NCBI GenBank assembly: GCA_034008185.1
Contig: CM067095.1
Location: 4,200,610-4,264,609, forward strand
DNA from: Gorsachius magnificus
Lineage: Eukaryota; Chordata; Aves; Pelecaniformes; Ardeidae
Direction: 5' to 3'
Length of the DNA stretch: 64,000 nt
Made by a program: the position numbers and the translations under genes
Notes under the pieces: model-generated
Seen by the model: only the letters and a program-made list of their open reading frames with translations
Told to the model about the DNA's origin: nothing
Databases searched by the model: none
Shown here: piece by piece, positions 26,701-35,708 of the stretch
Position numbering within the stretch: the first letter of the stretch is position 1
Layout of the letters: each line of letters starts with the position of its first letter

Positions 26701-29700
26701 TTTCTCAAAATAACAGAGGAGGAGACATTCCTTGATAGCAACTGCTTCCTCCCCTAGGTCTGTGTCTTTACCAGATTATGCTGTTAGATCCCGTTGAAAC
26801 AAGCCAAAAGGTGCACGGTCCCTGTTTCAAAGTGACTGACTGCTTTCCCATGCTCCTAACTGGAGAAGTGTTCCATTTCCTAACAGTAATCAAGCATCAA
26901 AACAAAATGTTAGTGATTCTTAAGCAGTAACATTAAAACCTAACAGTGTGCTTTAAGACTTTTTGCACTCTTGTTATAATTTCTAAAAAAAAAATTAAGT
27001 CTAAATTATTGAAGCTCTCAGCATCACATTGCATATGGAAGCAAACCAGGTTCATTAAAAACAGAACACCTTATGATAGGCCAGATGTCTTGTTGGATTC
27101 TTTGTTTAAAGAACCCAAACGTATATTACGTACTGAAAGAAATACTGATAATGAGACAAGTTTGGAACAAGAAGTTCCGAGTAAAATAATTCAAACCCAA
27201 GGAGAAGGTCCCATCTTTAAAAACTGGCTAAAAAAAAAAGGAACTTTAAATATTGCATCATTTTTGTTTCTTATTTAACTTTAGGTAATAATCAGTGAAA
27301 CACAAAGACAATTTTACGTGAATTTATACCACAATATGAATGAGTTTCTATTCATTTTGCTTCCAGCCCATCTGACACATAACATCCAACACGACTCACA
27401 AATCAATTCAAATATTTACATTCCACAATTACAGCTTGGAGAGATAAAAAACTCCGTGCCTATATTTAAACAAAAGCAGGGTCCAATTTCTACATGAACA
27501 CCACCTTGGGGTTTGCACAGGTTTCCTGGAATCACAAGGGACCTCCTCTCCTGCAGGGCCCAGTGTTTGCCTGCATTAGCCATCATTAAGCACCAGGGCT
27601 CTCAAAGCCTTGTGTGCCAAATACGTATATACAACTGTGGGATGCATGATGCATCTTTATAGAGGCACTGAATGGAAAACTGGGAAGGAGAAGCAAACCA
27701 CACCATCTGTATCTTACTGTCATCCGCTCCCACCCCCGCCATCGGATTGCACTTTTCAATATTCTTCCTTGCTCTAAGTCAAAGAAACATGGAAGAGAAA
27801 CACATGACAATAATGAGAATTTCATGCAAAATCTAATAAACCCACATGAAGAGTGTGAAAAGCTTACGGAAAATGCATCTGAAGAAGAAATATTTCCAAC
27901 AAGTACTCAGATAAAGCGACATTAAGAACGCCGAGACAAAAACCCGTAGAGCCAAAACGTGTTGAAGTGCTTTTACTGTAAACAGACAGCATCTCGGCCG
28001 AGCAGCATACGATTCCCAGGTGCATTGCATTTCTCTGCTGTGACACTAACTTCTAATGTCTATTATCGCATGGAGAGTGTATGCCTGTAAGCACCATTAA
28101 ACTCATTCTAGTCCATTCAGGAAAGTACAAATCCCAAAATTGAGTGGGGAGAGGGAAAGGCAGGAATGACAGCACCTTGACCTGCCATGTGGAAGAGCCA
28201 GCGTTGCTATCGGGACTCTCGCTCACAAACCACAACAGCAAAGCAGCCTCTTGAGCCCATGGGGAAAACAGAAGGAGTAAAAATTATCACAATGAGCCTC
28301 CAGTCCACACAGTATAAATTATCTTTACCCTGTTTCTGGAGAAGTTTCAGAGCAAAGAGGTAGGCCCATTAAAAGTGATGGAGACTGCTCGCATGCAGCA
28401 ATGCCTGCAGGATCCGGAACCTGGGTGCGTTAAAAGAGGCTGACTAAACTCACCAGTTTTAATCCTGCACTCCTTGCCCCAAGGATAAGAACGCATGAAT
28501 GTTATATAGTCCTGTATACCTTAGCAGACCTTAAAGCATTTTATAAGTGCAGTGATGAATATCTGTGGTGTAGCTGGTGAAACTATGACAGAGTGGCCTG
28601 CCCAAACTCACCCCAGCAGGACAGCAGCAGCAATGTGAATAAAATTTGGGACTCTCAAGGCCCTGTGTAGTGCATTATCCACTAGGCAAAGTATCACAGG
28701 GCTTTACAAATCGAGCCTCGCTGCAAACTGCTTGGCTGAAGACTGTTTTCTACAATGGTTAGACGTATTTTAAATTGCTACAGATTTCAAATACATACCC
28801 ACACCAAAAGGTGTACTCATTAAAGAAATAAGGAAAGACGTTACAGATCTAATCTCTGTGATCTGCAAAGATTTAGGCTGAAAGCTTTTATTCAGCTGCT
28901 CATAAGTTGGCTCCCACTGAAGGTCTGGAGAGGCACAGGACAGTCTGCCCACAGGCAGCCAGAGATTAAGATGTAAATGCTACGTTTCTTTAGATTAACC
29001 AAGCAGAAGTGTAAAAAACATCTCAAATACAGTACTTCCATGGGTTTTTTAGTTCACCACAACCTTTTGTTAAAGGGCTAGGTCCCTCTGCTGACTGTAC
29101 AGCCCCTGGAGAACAGTTCAAGTAAAGGTGGATGCGAATTTCAACTCGAGGCTTAAGTTACTGTTCTCAAAACCTGCAGCACGATTACACAGACAACAAC
29201 GCGTGCAGAAAGGGAGCTGTAAAGTCGCATCTGCAGTTTCTAACTCAAAGCACGCTTCTCCAGCTTAGATAAGCTGGTGGCCGGCTTGGTTATATTCTAA
29301 ATACCAATCAGCTAGATGAATCCAACTATTGACATTTATACCAGGGTATAAAATTTGCAGTTGAAGTAAAGCTGTACTCATGAATTTGAAGACAAAACTT
29401 GCATAAAACAGAGCCGAGCTCTTCATGCTAGATTTCTTCTGACTGCTGCACCAGGGACAGTACAGGTATTACTCCAGAAATTCATCATAAGTGGTATAAA
29501 TATGTAACAGCGATGCTATCCTATGCTCACCACGCTAGGGAAGTATAGAGCTTTCTGTCAATACCGACACTTCATTCTGAAAGCGTTTTAGCTGGCAAAT
29601 CTCTACCAAGTACTCCAAGAGGAGTGGCAGACAGGATACAGGATAAATTCAGGGAGCTGTTTTGAAGGTACTATTGGAAGAATCTTTTCCCCCCACGGCA

Positions 29701-30477
29701 GCACATAAGATCAGTGCTGAAGCTTATCGCATCTGGGGACTTTAATACCGAACCTGACTGGGCATTTGGGGACTTGAATCCTGAACTTGACGGGGTAAAG
29801 CCAGACCACCATGGTCAGGGCTGTGCGTTGGCACGGGGTGTCCGTACATCCCAGGGGGTACCTGGACCGCTGCACGAAGTCCTCTCCCTGCTGCACCACA
29901 GGCTACACTCCGTTCAAAACCACCCCGCTCCGCCTTCACAAGCACGGCGTTGTCCACCGATCGTGCCTGGCAGGTGAAAGCAGCTCCGTCTTCGCCCAGG
30001 GGCACGGCCCCCCGTGGCAGCGGGCAGCCGGCGGTGCCCCCACTGCCCCGGAGGAGCGGCCCCACGGCACCGCCGAGCCGGCTCCCAGGGCCGCTGGCGC
30101 GGCACCCTTCGGCCATCTTCCGGAGGACGAGCCCCGGCCGGGCCCGTCGCGCTTCCTACAAATCCCGGTTTCGCTTTCGCACCTCCCTCCCCCGGCGGGC
30201 CCCCCAGCACGCTGCCTCCGCCCGAGCCCACCGGGACGCCCGGGCGCCGAGAGCCGCTGGCTCCCGCCCGCGCAGCGGCCCGCCCCGGCCCCGGCCCCGC
30301 CCCCCCTCGCCCGCGTTCAAACTTGCCTCACGCGTGTGCCGAGCCCCGGCCCCGCCGCCGGCCCCCGCCCGCGGCCCGCTGCCCCCCGCCGCACCTGCCC
30401 GCCCGACCCCGCGGCACCTGCTGCCCGGCGGCGCGGCCCTCACCATTGTGGTTGACCCAGGCGGCTCAGGAGTTCAT
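1129..30477 (-). CDS. HIRA: HIRA histone H3.3 chaperone scaffold, exons 1-21 (3' end beyond the window)
   Basis: Scaffold of the HIRA-UBN1-CABIN1 complex, which deposits histone H3.3-H4 in the nucleus independently of replication. Exons, 5' to 3' on the minus strand: 30444-30477, 21666-21728, 20799-20909, 19914-20004, 19303-19397, 18594-18689, 17123-17283, 16049-16216, 15394-15507, 13594-13664, 10568-10673, 9755-9982, 9323-9408, 8669-8863, 7181-7351, 5447-5651, 4565-4669, 3602-3750, 3052-3213, 2241-2299, 1129-1234. Each internal boundary is AG/GT and codon phases agree across every junction, giving about 858 codons; the human protein has 1017. Recognisable stretches include [50 protein letters not shown] and [16 protein letters not shown]. 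The last in-window codon is split (TG|G of Trp), so about 160 C-terminal residues, probably exons 22-25, lie left of base 1. Exon 1 is damaged (separate entry). The gene shares a CpG-island promoter with MRPL40. Confidence 0.97.
2752..2764. repeat. C13 homopolymer in HIRA intron 19
   Basis: Uninterrupted run of 13 C, read as G13 on the HIRA strand. Confidence 0.9.
4497..4549. repeat. T26 and C14 homopolymer tracts in HIRA intron 17
   Basis: A run of 26 T (4497-4522) is followed by a run of 14 C (4536-4549). On the HIRA strand the C run is a G14 tract starting 15 nt downstream of the exon 17 donor. G runs near donors often act as intronic splicing enhancers; that role is inferred here. Both tracts are likely length-polymorphic. 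Confidence 0.9.
5447..8863 (-). CDS. HIRA: HIRA exons 14-16: linker with basic nuclear-localisation-like motif
   Basis: Exon 14 (8669-8863), exon 15 (7181-7351) and exon 16 (5447-5651) encode a Ser/Thr/Ala-rich, probably disordered linker (about residues 475-665). It includes [18 protein letters not shown], an acidic serine cluster (ESSSDSEEK) and the basic run [13 protein letters not shown]. The latter resembles a nuclear localisation signal with an AT-hook-like GRPRK core; nuclear import is an inference from composition. The acidic SSSDSEE segment looks like a CK2-type phosphorylation target, also inferred. Exon 14 uses a less usual donor, GTCAGT. Confidence 0.93.
7962..7994. repeat. Near-perfect 15-bp inverted repeat (hairpin) in HIRA intron 14
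   Basis: The left arm TTTCAATTCATTC (7964-7976) pairs perfectly over 13 bp with GAATGAATTGAAA (7980-7992), with only AGA between. One G-T pair and one further A-T pair extend the stem to 15 bp. No coding sequence is involved. Confidence 0.9.
9323..9982 (-). CDS. HIRA: HIRA exons 12-13: B domain, ASF1-binding
   Basis: Exon 12 (9755-9982) encodes [20 protein letters not shown], a Gln-rich spacer and [11 protein letters not shown]. Exon 13 (9323-9408) continues with [20 protein letters not shown]. Together, around residues 440-475, they form the conserved B domain. In the family its RRRI-containing beta segment contacts the histone chaperone ASF1A. The GRRRITP core is intact. The junction AAG|AAT is phase 0, with a clean acceptor CCCAACAG and donor GTAGGT. 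The Gln-rich spacer upstream is the most variable part compared with mammals. Confidence 0.95.
11100..11185 (-). mobile_element. Old L2/MIR-type retroposon tail fragment
   Basis: Read on the minus strand, the segment contains GGACTGTAAGCTCTTTATAG, close to the GACTGTAAGCTCCTTGAGGG signature of L2/MIR3-type 3' ends and to related amniote retroposons. The rest is heavily diverged. The family assignment is from memory of consensus sequences. Confidence 0.5.
11462..11498. repeat. 19-bp tandem duplication
   Basis: ATTATAACCTTCCATATGT is followed directly by ATTATAACCTTCCATGT, a second copy lacking two bases near its end. Located in HIRA intron 10. Confidence 0.9.
13594..21728 (-). CDS. HIRA: HIRA exons 2-10: WD40 propeller
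   Basis: These nine exons, with exon 11, encode the N-terminal seven-bladed WD40 propeller (about residues 13-370), the part that binds UBN1. Visible blade-ending motifs are [31 protein letters not shown] and SLSVW. Between them lie [16 protein letters not shown] and [17 protein letters not shown], typical GH...D...WD elements. Exon 9 (15394-15507) adds the cysteine-rich loop [12 protein letters not shown] found in vertebrate HIRA. Exons 2-10 are 63, 111, 91, 95, 96, 161, 168, 114 and 71 nt long. Sequence is near identical to the human and chicken proteins, indicating strong constraint. Confidence 0.96.
13906..13955. repeat. 25-bp tandem duplication with one mismatch
   Basis: Two adjacent copies of a 25-bp unit beginning CCTTTACATCACAG (13906-13930 and 13931-13955) differ by a single C/T transition, implying a fairly recent duplication. 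Located in HIRA intron 9. Confidence 0.92.
14414..14515 (+). mobile_element. Old L2/MIR-like retroposon 3' tail
   Basis: TTAAGCTCTTCAGGGCAAAG and the following CTGCCTATAACTTTGCATCT, then ATACCTAGTATA and an A-rich AATAATA end, match the layout of the L2/MIR3 tail (TGTAAGCTC..GGGCAGGGACTG, CTCTGTA..CCTAGCACA, AATAAAT). Similarity is moderate, as expected of an element that predates birds. Located in HIRA intron 9. Confidence 0.55.
16970..16983. repeat. C14 homopolymer in HIRA intron 7
   Basis: Uninterrupted run of 14 C, read as G14 on the HIRA strand, about 140 nt downstream of the exon 7 donor. Confidence 0.9.
17590..17617. repeat. Perfect 11-bp inverted repeat in HIRA intron 6
   Basis: CGGTTTAACTG (17590-17600) and CAGTTAAACCG (17607-17617) flank the loop GAACTT. 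A second, weaker inverted repeat, TTCCAGA/TCTGGAA (17556-17562 and 17578-17584), lies just to the left, giving two adjacent hairpins. Confidence 0.9.
20748..20789. repeat. (AAAT)n microsatellite beside the HIRA exon 3 donor
   Basis: About ten copies of the tetranucleotide TAAA/AAAT. On the minus strand it reads (ATTT)n and starts about ten bases after the exon 3 donor (GTAATAAAG at 20798 downward), so length changes would alter the intron immediately next to a 5' splice site. Confidence 0.95.
28525..28690 (-). mobile_element. Ancient MIR / CORE-SINE copy
   Basis: The plus strand reads like reverse-complement MIR: GGTGAAACT..GACAGAGTGG, CCTGCCCAAACTCACCCCAG, TTTGGGACTCTCAAGGCCC and GTGCATTATCCACTAGGC. 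These follow the order of antisense MIR (gaaactgaggcacagag, cttgcccaaggtcac, gggattcgaacccaggt, tgctctaaccactagg). The tRNA-derived head would therefore lie at the right end and the element reads on the minus strand. The CORE-SINE family is shared across amniotes. Located in HIRA intron 1. Confidence 0.6.
29735..29800. repeat. 33-bp imperfect tandem duplication
   Basis: Two adjacent 33-bp units (29735-29767 and 29768-29800), beginning GGGGACTTTAATACC and GGGGACTTGAATCCT, share most positions. They lie just left of the CpG island in HIRA intron 1. There is no sign that they are translated. Confidence 0.8.
30444..30477 (-). CDS. HIRA: HIRA coding exon 1, with an in-frame stop
   Basis: The exon ends with the expected codons for WVNHN and a split Gly (AAT G|GTGAGG), joining exon 2 in phase. 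The start should encode MKLLKP(T/S)W in 37 nt. Here it is 34 nt, reading ATGAACTCCTGA, so codon 4 is a stop. Aligned to the expected sequence it lacks three single bases: the G of codon 2 (AAG), one A of codon 5 (AAG) and the first base of codon 7. The net loss of three restores frame at GCC TGG GTC AAC. No other upstream ATG restores an N-terminus. The flanking sequence is extremely GC-rich, so base-calling or assembly error is plausible. A real lesion or a non-ATG/alternative first exon cannot be excluded. Confidence 0.8.
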
Positions 30478-30832
30478 TGTTCCCCGCCCGGGGCCCCCGC
30501 CGGCCTCCGCCCTCGGGACCCCAGGGCGGCTCCGCCCGGGCTGCCTCCGCGGCCGAGCGAGCGGCGGAGCTCAGCGGCCGCTGGCCACCATGGGCCCCCG
30601 CCGCGCACCGCTCTGCCCGCCCCCTCCGCCGGCCGGAGCCGCCTCAGCGCCGCTCCATGCCCCGGCGCCGCCGCGCCCGGGCCGCCCCCCGCACCCCGTC
30701 CGGCCCGGCGGGGGGGGGGCGCGGGGCCGTTCTGTTGCTCCGCCCCCGCGCCAAGGCCGGGCCGCAGCAGCGTGGCGTGCCCGGGCGGAACGCTTGCGAG
30801 CTGGAACGGGGGGGGGTTGGACCCCGGGAGCC
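30478..30832. promoter_or_regulatory. HIRA-MRPL40 bidirectional promoter
   Basis: Only 355 bp separate the HIRA ATG (minus strand) from the MRPL40 ATG (plus strand), so both 5'UTRs and core promoters must overlap. The gap is GC-rich, lacks an evident TATA box, and has GC boxes and G9 runs (about 30712-30720). The MRPL40 start itself lies in a YY1-like GCCATGTTGG. Shared regulation is inferred from spacing. Confidence 0.8.
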
Positions 30833-33472
30833 ATGTTGGCCGCCGTGGCCCGGGGGTCAGCGGGGCCTGGAGAGCGCCTGGCGGCGCCCGGCTCAGGTAG
30901 GCCCGGGGCGGCTTTCCGCGTCCGTCCGTTGCGGCCGCTTCTGCCGGGCCCGTGGGGAGGGAGCCTAGCGAAGCGCCCCTTGCTCGGGGTTCCCGCCTCG
31001 CCCTCTCCCAGCGAGCCCCCTGGGCCTGGCTCCCTTCCCGGGCCGGCCCCGCTCGCCTCGGCGGCCCGGGCCTGCGCTCCGGGGTCGGGAGCGGGCTGTG
31101 CGGGCCTGGGTCCGCACCTTGGGAAGCCGGTGCGCGGGGGTCCGGGCCGGTTCCCTCAGGTGCCACCCGCCCAGATTTGAGGAAGGGCATCTCTGCCCTC
31201 CTACTGCCGACGGAGGCAGTTTTACTTCTCCAGATCCACACTTGAAAGAGAGCGTTACCAGAGCTTAAGAATAAAATTAATTTAACTTACTTATAGACTT
31301 AAAAAAATGTATCTGCTGCATCCCTCGGTACCCTGTGGATTCAGAGCACTAAACAGCCCAGATTTGGAGTTTAGTTACCTTGCTGAGGAGTTTGAGGTTA
31401 TCACTTCTGGGCAAACACTGTATACTGTCATGAATTAAGTAGCCAAAGATGATTTGAAGCTCACCGTTGTAATTTATGACAAATAAATAGCTCCTGTATT
31501 TTGCAGAATCAGTGTCGTCCAAGTTAGTTTCTCCTCATGCTTTATGTTCCTTTGTCTTCTTAAGTTCTTGGCTGCCCCAGACGGTTCCATGCCGAGGAAG
31601 TCACTGGCAGGCTTCACTGCTGGCATTCCGGGCATCTGTCCCTGTGAGGTGAGTGCAACTACCATGGGGTGACACAGAAGTGTTTTCATCATTCAGGGAA
31701 CACAAATTTTCCCAAGTCCAAGTTAACTTTTAACTATAGATGTTTCCTTTTAAGTCACTATATGTAAAAATAGTTAAGAAGTGTTGGCTTCTTGAGGAGT
31801 TTAATGGTAACCTACGCAATTACTGCTTTATGCTTGTGTGTGGTTGTATTTGCTTCCTCAATCACAGAATGTGGTTGGAGATGCTCAGATTTAAGCTGTG
31901 TTCCAGAATTCCCTTTTGAGCAATCGTCAAAATGAAAGCCTAGCTGAACTGAAAATACTTTACTGTAAAGTGGTGTACCAGACAGCCCGCATGCACGTAT
32001 ATGTTATGGTTTGGTATCTGTGTTTTGATGCAACTAGACTTAAAATAGCCTGGTAGCTATTAGGTACCATCAGAGAGACTGTTCCACACCGTAAAGGCTG
32101 TTTGTTCTGCAAGGCAGGAATGATGATATCCCACATGTCCACTGCAGGATTTGCCTGTGTTTCTGGAGCGTGGCATACGTTAGCTCAGGAATACTGGATC
32201 TGTGTGGGGAAGTACAATGAGAGAGTAATATCTGCCCCTTGAATTTGGTTCCAAATGTGGAAATTTTAAAAGCATGTGTAAAGTCACCCATTCTCTTTAA
32301 TGTGAGATGACAGGAAATTTGCAGATAAACCTGTTACCTGCTCTGCTGCACTCTGAGCTAGTGCAAAACAATTCCAGTTCAGTTTTTGTGGAACTTCCTC
32401 AGGTCATTCTGATGTTCAGCACAAATTGAAGGTTGTGTTTCTCAGGCAGGTACAGTTCTCTCTGCAGAAAATTTCCCAAGACATATTACTGTCTCCTGGA
32501 AATTACCTTACATAAAGCTAGTGGCCGGAACTTCTATTAGGGACCAAATTAAGCAATGGGAAGGAACAGTCTTTAGAAAAGTAAAGTGGAAGCAAAAGCT
32601 GCTGGTGTTGAATTAAATGACAAAATACCTTCTTTCATTCACATAATTATTTCCTTTGTAGAGCCCAACCAAAGAAGAAGAAGAAAGTGGATGTAAAGAG
32701 AGAGCAAGCACAGAAGGATCGTATGAAAAAGAAGATTAAAAAGTTGGAAAAAGCTGCCCCAGAATTGATTCCAATTGAGGATTTTATAACACCACTTAAG
32801 TACTCGGGTAGTAGCAGGTAAGCAAGACTGTCTTTCACCATGCGCTGCCATTCATGGTTTCTGATTTCTTTCTCTGCAAAACTGCAGTGCAGTGCCAGTC
32901 TTGCTACAAAACCTTATCTACTCATACCAGGACAAAAACGGAGAAAGTAAATTTTATTTGTTCCTGCTAAAAGTAGTAAAAGAATAGTAACATGAGTTTC
33001 CTGTTAGAATGACCATGGAAAACCTCATGGACATTGCTTGAATGAAATGCGTTCTTTGGGTTTGGCGGGGGTTTTTTGCTGGTGTTTTTTTTTTTCCTTT
33101 TTAATTTGCTCTTTGGGGCGCAGGCTATTTCTCCATTACAATTTTATCTTATTCTTTATCAGGGTGAGAAGTCTTCCCCCTCTGTCATTTGAGGAGAGTG
33201 AGAGAAGAGTTTTACTTTTGAAAAAGTGGTGTTTGTTTAAGCAGAAACAAGACAAGGCAGAAAAGGAAGCAATTCAAATCCTTGTAGAAGCTCAGCAAGA
33301 GGCACTAAAGGAACTGCGCCTTGAATCCGAGGAGCTGTATCAGGCAGCCATCAGACGAGATGAGGGGCTTTTCCCCTTTGAGAGAGATGGACCTAATTAT
33401 ACCCCACCACTTCCTGGTTATGATCCTCCCGAAGGAAAATGCGTTGATATCACCAAAGTGTATACGCAGTGA
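30833..33472 (+). CDS. MRPL40: MRPL40, mitochondrial large-ribosomal-subunit protein mL40
   Basis: Component of the mitochondrial 39S ribosomal subunit. Four coding exons: 30833-30896, 31507-31648, 32662-32817 and 33163-33472 (672 nt, 223 residues; human about 206). All introns are GT-AG and phases match (G|AA, AG|A, AG|G). The N-terminus [16 protein letters not shown] is Arg/Ala-rich, as expected of a mitochondrial targeting peptide. The mature part shows [57 protein letters not shown] and [13 protein letters not shown], all family hallmarks. The start ATG has a GAGCC context, not a strong Kozak. The protein ends at DITKVYTQ, five residues before the human end (VEFKR). It is divergent from HIRA and tail-to-tail with C22orf39. 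Confidence 0.95.
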
Positions 33473-34015
33473 TGGAGGAGTTTGTCGTTCATCTGGCACG
33501 AGCTACTCAGCCAACTAAAGGAGGAAAGAATGGAATAAGAATACGCAATCCCTTCTGCAGGTTAAAATACTGTAGGTGTGTGACTGCAAAAAAAGATATT
33601 AATGAAGTATCTGTTTGTTTGGGTTTTTTAAACGGCCATCTAGGTAGTAAGATACCCAACAAAGCTACACTCTTGTGCCATGCTACAACAAGCTAAAGCA
33701 GCAGTATTTTACAGAGTATTTTATCTTTCTGGGCTTGTATCTCTCATCCCTCCATACACTCTGGAGCAGCACTTTCTTTTGTTCTGCATAAACCATAACC
33801 TGTGTGGTGTTAAAAAGTTAATTTGGAGCGATGCCCAATTCGTCATTTTAAGCCTGGTCGCATTCAGTGTACTGAACTGTCACGATTACAGAGGCACAAA
33901 TAACGTGGCACAACTTCAGTCCAGTCACATTCCATCAACTAGCATGGCCATACTTAAAGAGTTTGGTTGCATTCAGTGAGAACTATCATGGCTAGAATAA
34001 TGAATAGTGCGGTTT

Positions 34016-34021
34016 ATTAAA
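34016..34021 (+). terminator. MRPL40: Candidate MRPL40 poly(A) signal ATTAAA
   Basis: This ATTAAA hexamer lies about 545 nt after the MRPL40 stop. I saw no AATAAA closer on the plus strand. Use of the site is inferred. Confidence 0.5.
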
Positions 34022-35125
34022 GCAACAGATACATAGGATCTTTTGGATTGCCAGTGATAAATTCACTGCCTGCAAAGCACGTGCAAATACCAAGAGTATG
34101 AGTAACACTGCCTGGCTACAAACGCATTAGAAGACATAAAGTGACTCTAGAGAGATTTCTAAATTTCCCAGGGAAGCACTTCATATAACCAAGCGTTTGA
34201 ATCTTACCCAGAGGCGTCCTGATGCAGGGGAAGAAAGGTTCAGCCCCTCGACTGATCCCTGAAGTCAGAGTGGTACGCAATGGTATCTTCCCTAACATCC
34301 TCCCTCTCTTAAGCCATTTTATATTATTTTTTAACTCCACCAAGGTGGAGCTTGAGTGACTCAAGTCACACACCTTTGTTACGATTGGTGTAGAATTTTC
34401 TCACCTTGCTTTTAAAGGTATAAACTAGAAAAATTCAAAGCGCAAGCTCAGTGAGGGGTGGCCGCACTTTGGAGGCAGGTAGCTTTTGGGATGGACGTGT
34501 GTTTTGGTGTTAAAATGAGCAAAGTTTACCAAAAGACAGCATTTTGTCAAAAACATGACAGACTTTACCCAGGGTGGCAAATATGCAGCTTATCGGTTCT
34601 GTGGTACCTTCAGGTTCCCATATTATCACAGAGCCTGGCCATGGTGTCTCCACTCCACCCTCCGTGCAGTTCCTCTTAAGAGTCAGCACACCAAGCTCCC
34701 CTGGTGTTGCCAACATCTAAGGTTGCAGGCCTAGGGAACTTCCATGAAATGGATTCCTTGCATGTCAGCCGCACACAGCCTTGGAAGCTTCTTCAATGCT
34801 CTACCTTTCCTTAAAATACGAATATAAGTTGAATTTCTAAGTCACCTCTGGCAATTATTCCACACTATACTATGAGGAAAGAATGTCATGGTCATCACAT
34901 TAGAGTCTGTGCTATAGGGGAAGTAGCAGCTGGCTGTTTACTGCCTTTCTTTTCAGACTGCATTGAAGTACTTTTCCATGTAAGAGGGAGAACACATGGA
35001 AAGCATACCATGACAAAGCCAAAATTAAGTTTTGGGGTTTTTTTATATTGTCATATAAGTATTATAACTAAGTTTCTAAGGGTATGCCATAAAACAAAAC
35101 ATCTTTCTCTTCAGTCATTTAAACC

Positions 35126-35131
35126 TTTATT
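35126..35131 (-). terminator. C22orf39: Candidate C22orf39 poly(A) signal
   Basis: TTTATT on the plus strand is AATAAA on the minus strand, about 580 nt after the C22orf39 stop. Confidence 0.5.
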
Positions 35132-35708
35132 TTTGTAGTAATTTTGAATGCTGCCATCGACACATACCACTGTTGAAGAGCAGTTCCACACAGAGGTGGG
35201 GTTGCAGTTTCAGGGTCGGTAATATCATCCCACCAGGTGAGAAGGTCTTAACCCATGACAACAGTGAATCTTGGAAATGCCTTTTAAATGCCAGCAGTAG
35301 TGACTGTCCTGAACAGGCAGGGGCAAGTCACAGCTTGCTTCTGTTCTCCCATCTGGCAGGCTTGGGGTGGGTACCTGGTTCCAAAAGCACGCAACATCGG
35401 CTGGTACGGGAAGAGGTCCTCGTCTAGCAAGAGGAGCTCGATCATGTATGCAGCTAATTTGGGAGTCGCCTGCTGAGATGAAATCCTGAAGTGTAAGACT
35501 ACTGTCTTACTACTGTAAGAGACCAGAATCAAATTAAGCACCTCAATTGTCCCTTTAAAAAATACTGGATGTTTAAATACACTCTCAGTATTTTTCATAG
35601 AGTACTGAAGTATTGCAGGACAGAGCTACAGCTGTATAATTTCCAGATGACAGGGAAGATAGTTCTGCATGATGTATTACATTACTGACCAAACACAGCA
35701 AAACACTC

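Larger units (their letters stand above)
21729..30443 (-). other. HIRA: HIRA intron 1 (8.7 kb)
   Basis: This long first intron separates the promoter-proximal exon from exon 2. Neither strand shows a convincing coding exon; the ORFs within it lack splice logic or family resemblance. It contains an old MIR-like SINE (28525-28690), a 33-bp imperfect tandem duplication (29735-29800) and, from about 29,940, the left shoulder of the CpG island. That shoulder includes a YY1-like GCCATCTT (30112-30119) overlapping an ETS-like CTTCCGG (30117-30123). The rest looks like ordinary intron sequence. Confidence 0.7.
29940..31160. promoter_or_regulatory. CpG island over the HIRA/MRPL40 start region
   Basis: Dense CpG, very high G+C sequence covers HIRA exon 1, the intergenic gap and MRPL40 exon 1, with sharp transitions to AT-rich DNA on both sides. 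Boundaries are by eye. It contains GC-box (Sp1-like) motifs such as CCGCCCC near 30740. Confidence 0.85.
33473..35708. other. Convergent 3' region between MRPL40 and C22orf39
   Basis: No coding exon seen. It should hold the MRPL40 3'UTR (to about 34040) and the C22orf39 3'UTR (down to about 35110 on the minus strand). The short ORFs inside have no family resemblance. Confidence 0.7.

Noticed and set aside
26946..27278. 110-codon plus-strand ORF in HIRA intron 1
   Set aside because: Hydrophilic and superficially protein-like, but with no recognised family, no promoter or splice sites, and in AT-rich DNA with A runs; probably chance.
30014..31180. 388-codon plus-strand open frame and several other long frames at 29,740-31,245
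   Set aside because: They run through HIRA exon 1, the promoter and MRPL40 exon 1 in a GC-rich island where stops are rare. Composition is Pro/Arg/Ala/Gly only, with no family resemblance.
33680..33979. 99-codon plus-strand ORF after MRPL40
   Set aside because: Lies in the MRPL40 3'UTR, with no family resemblance.
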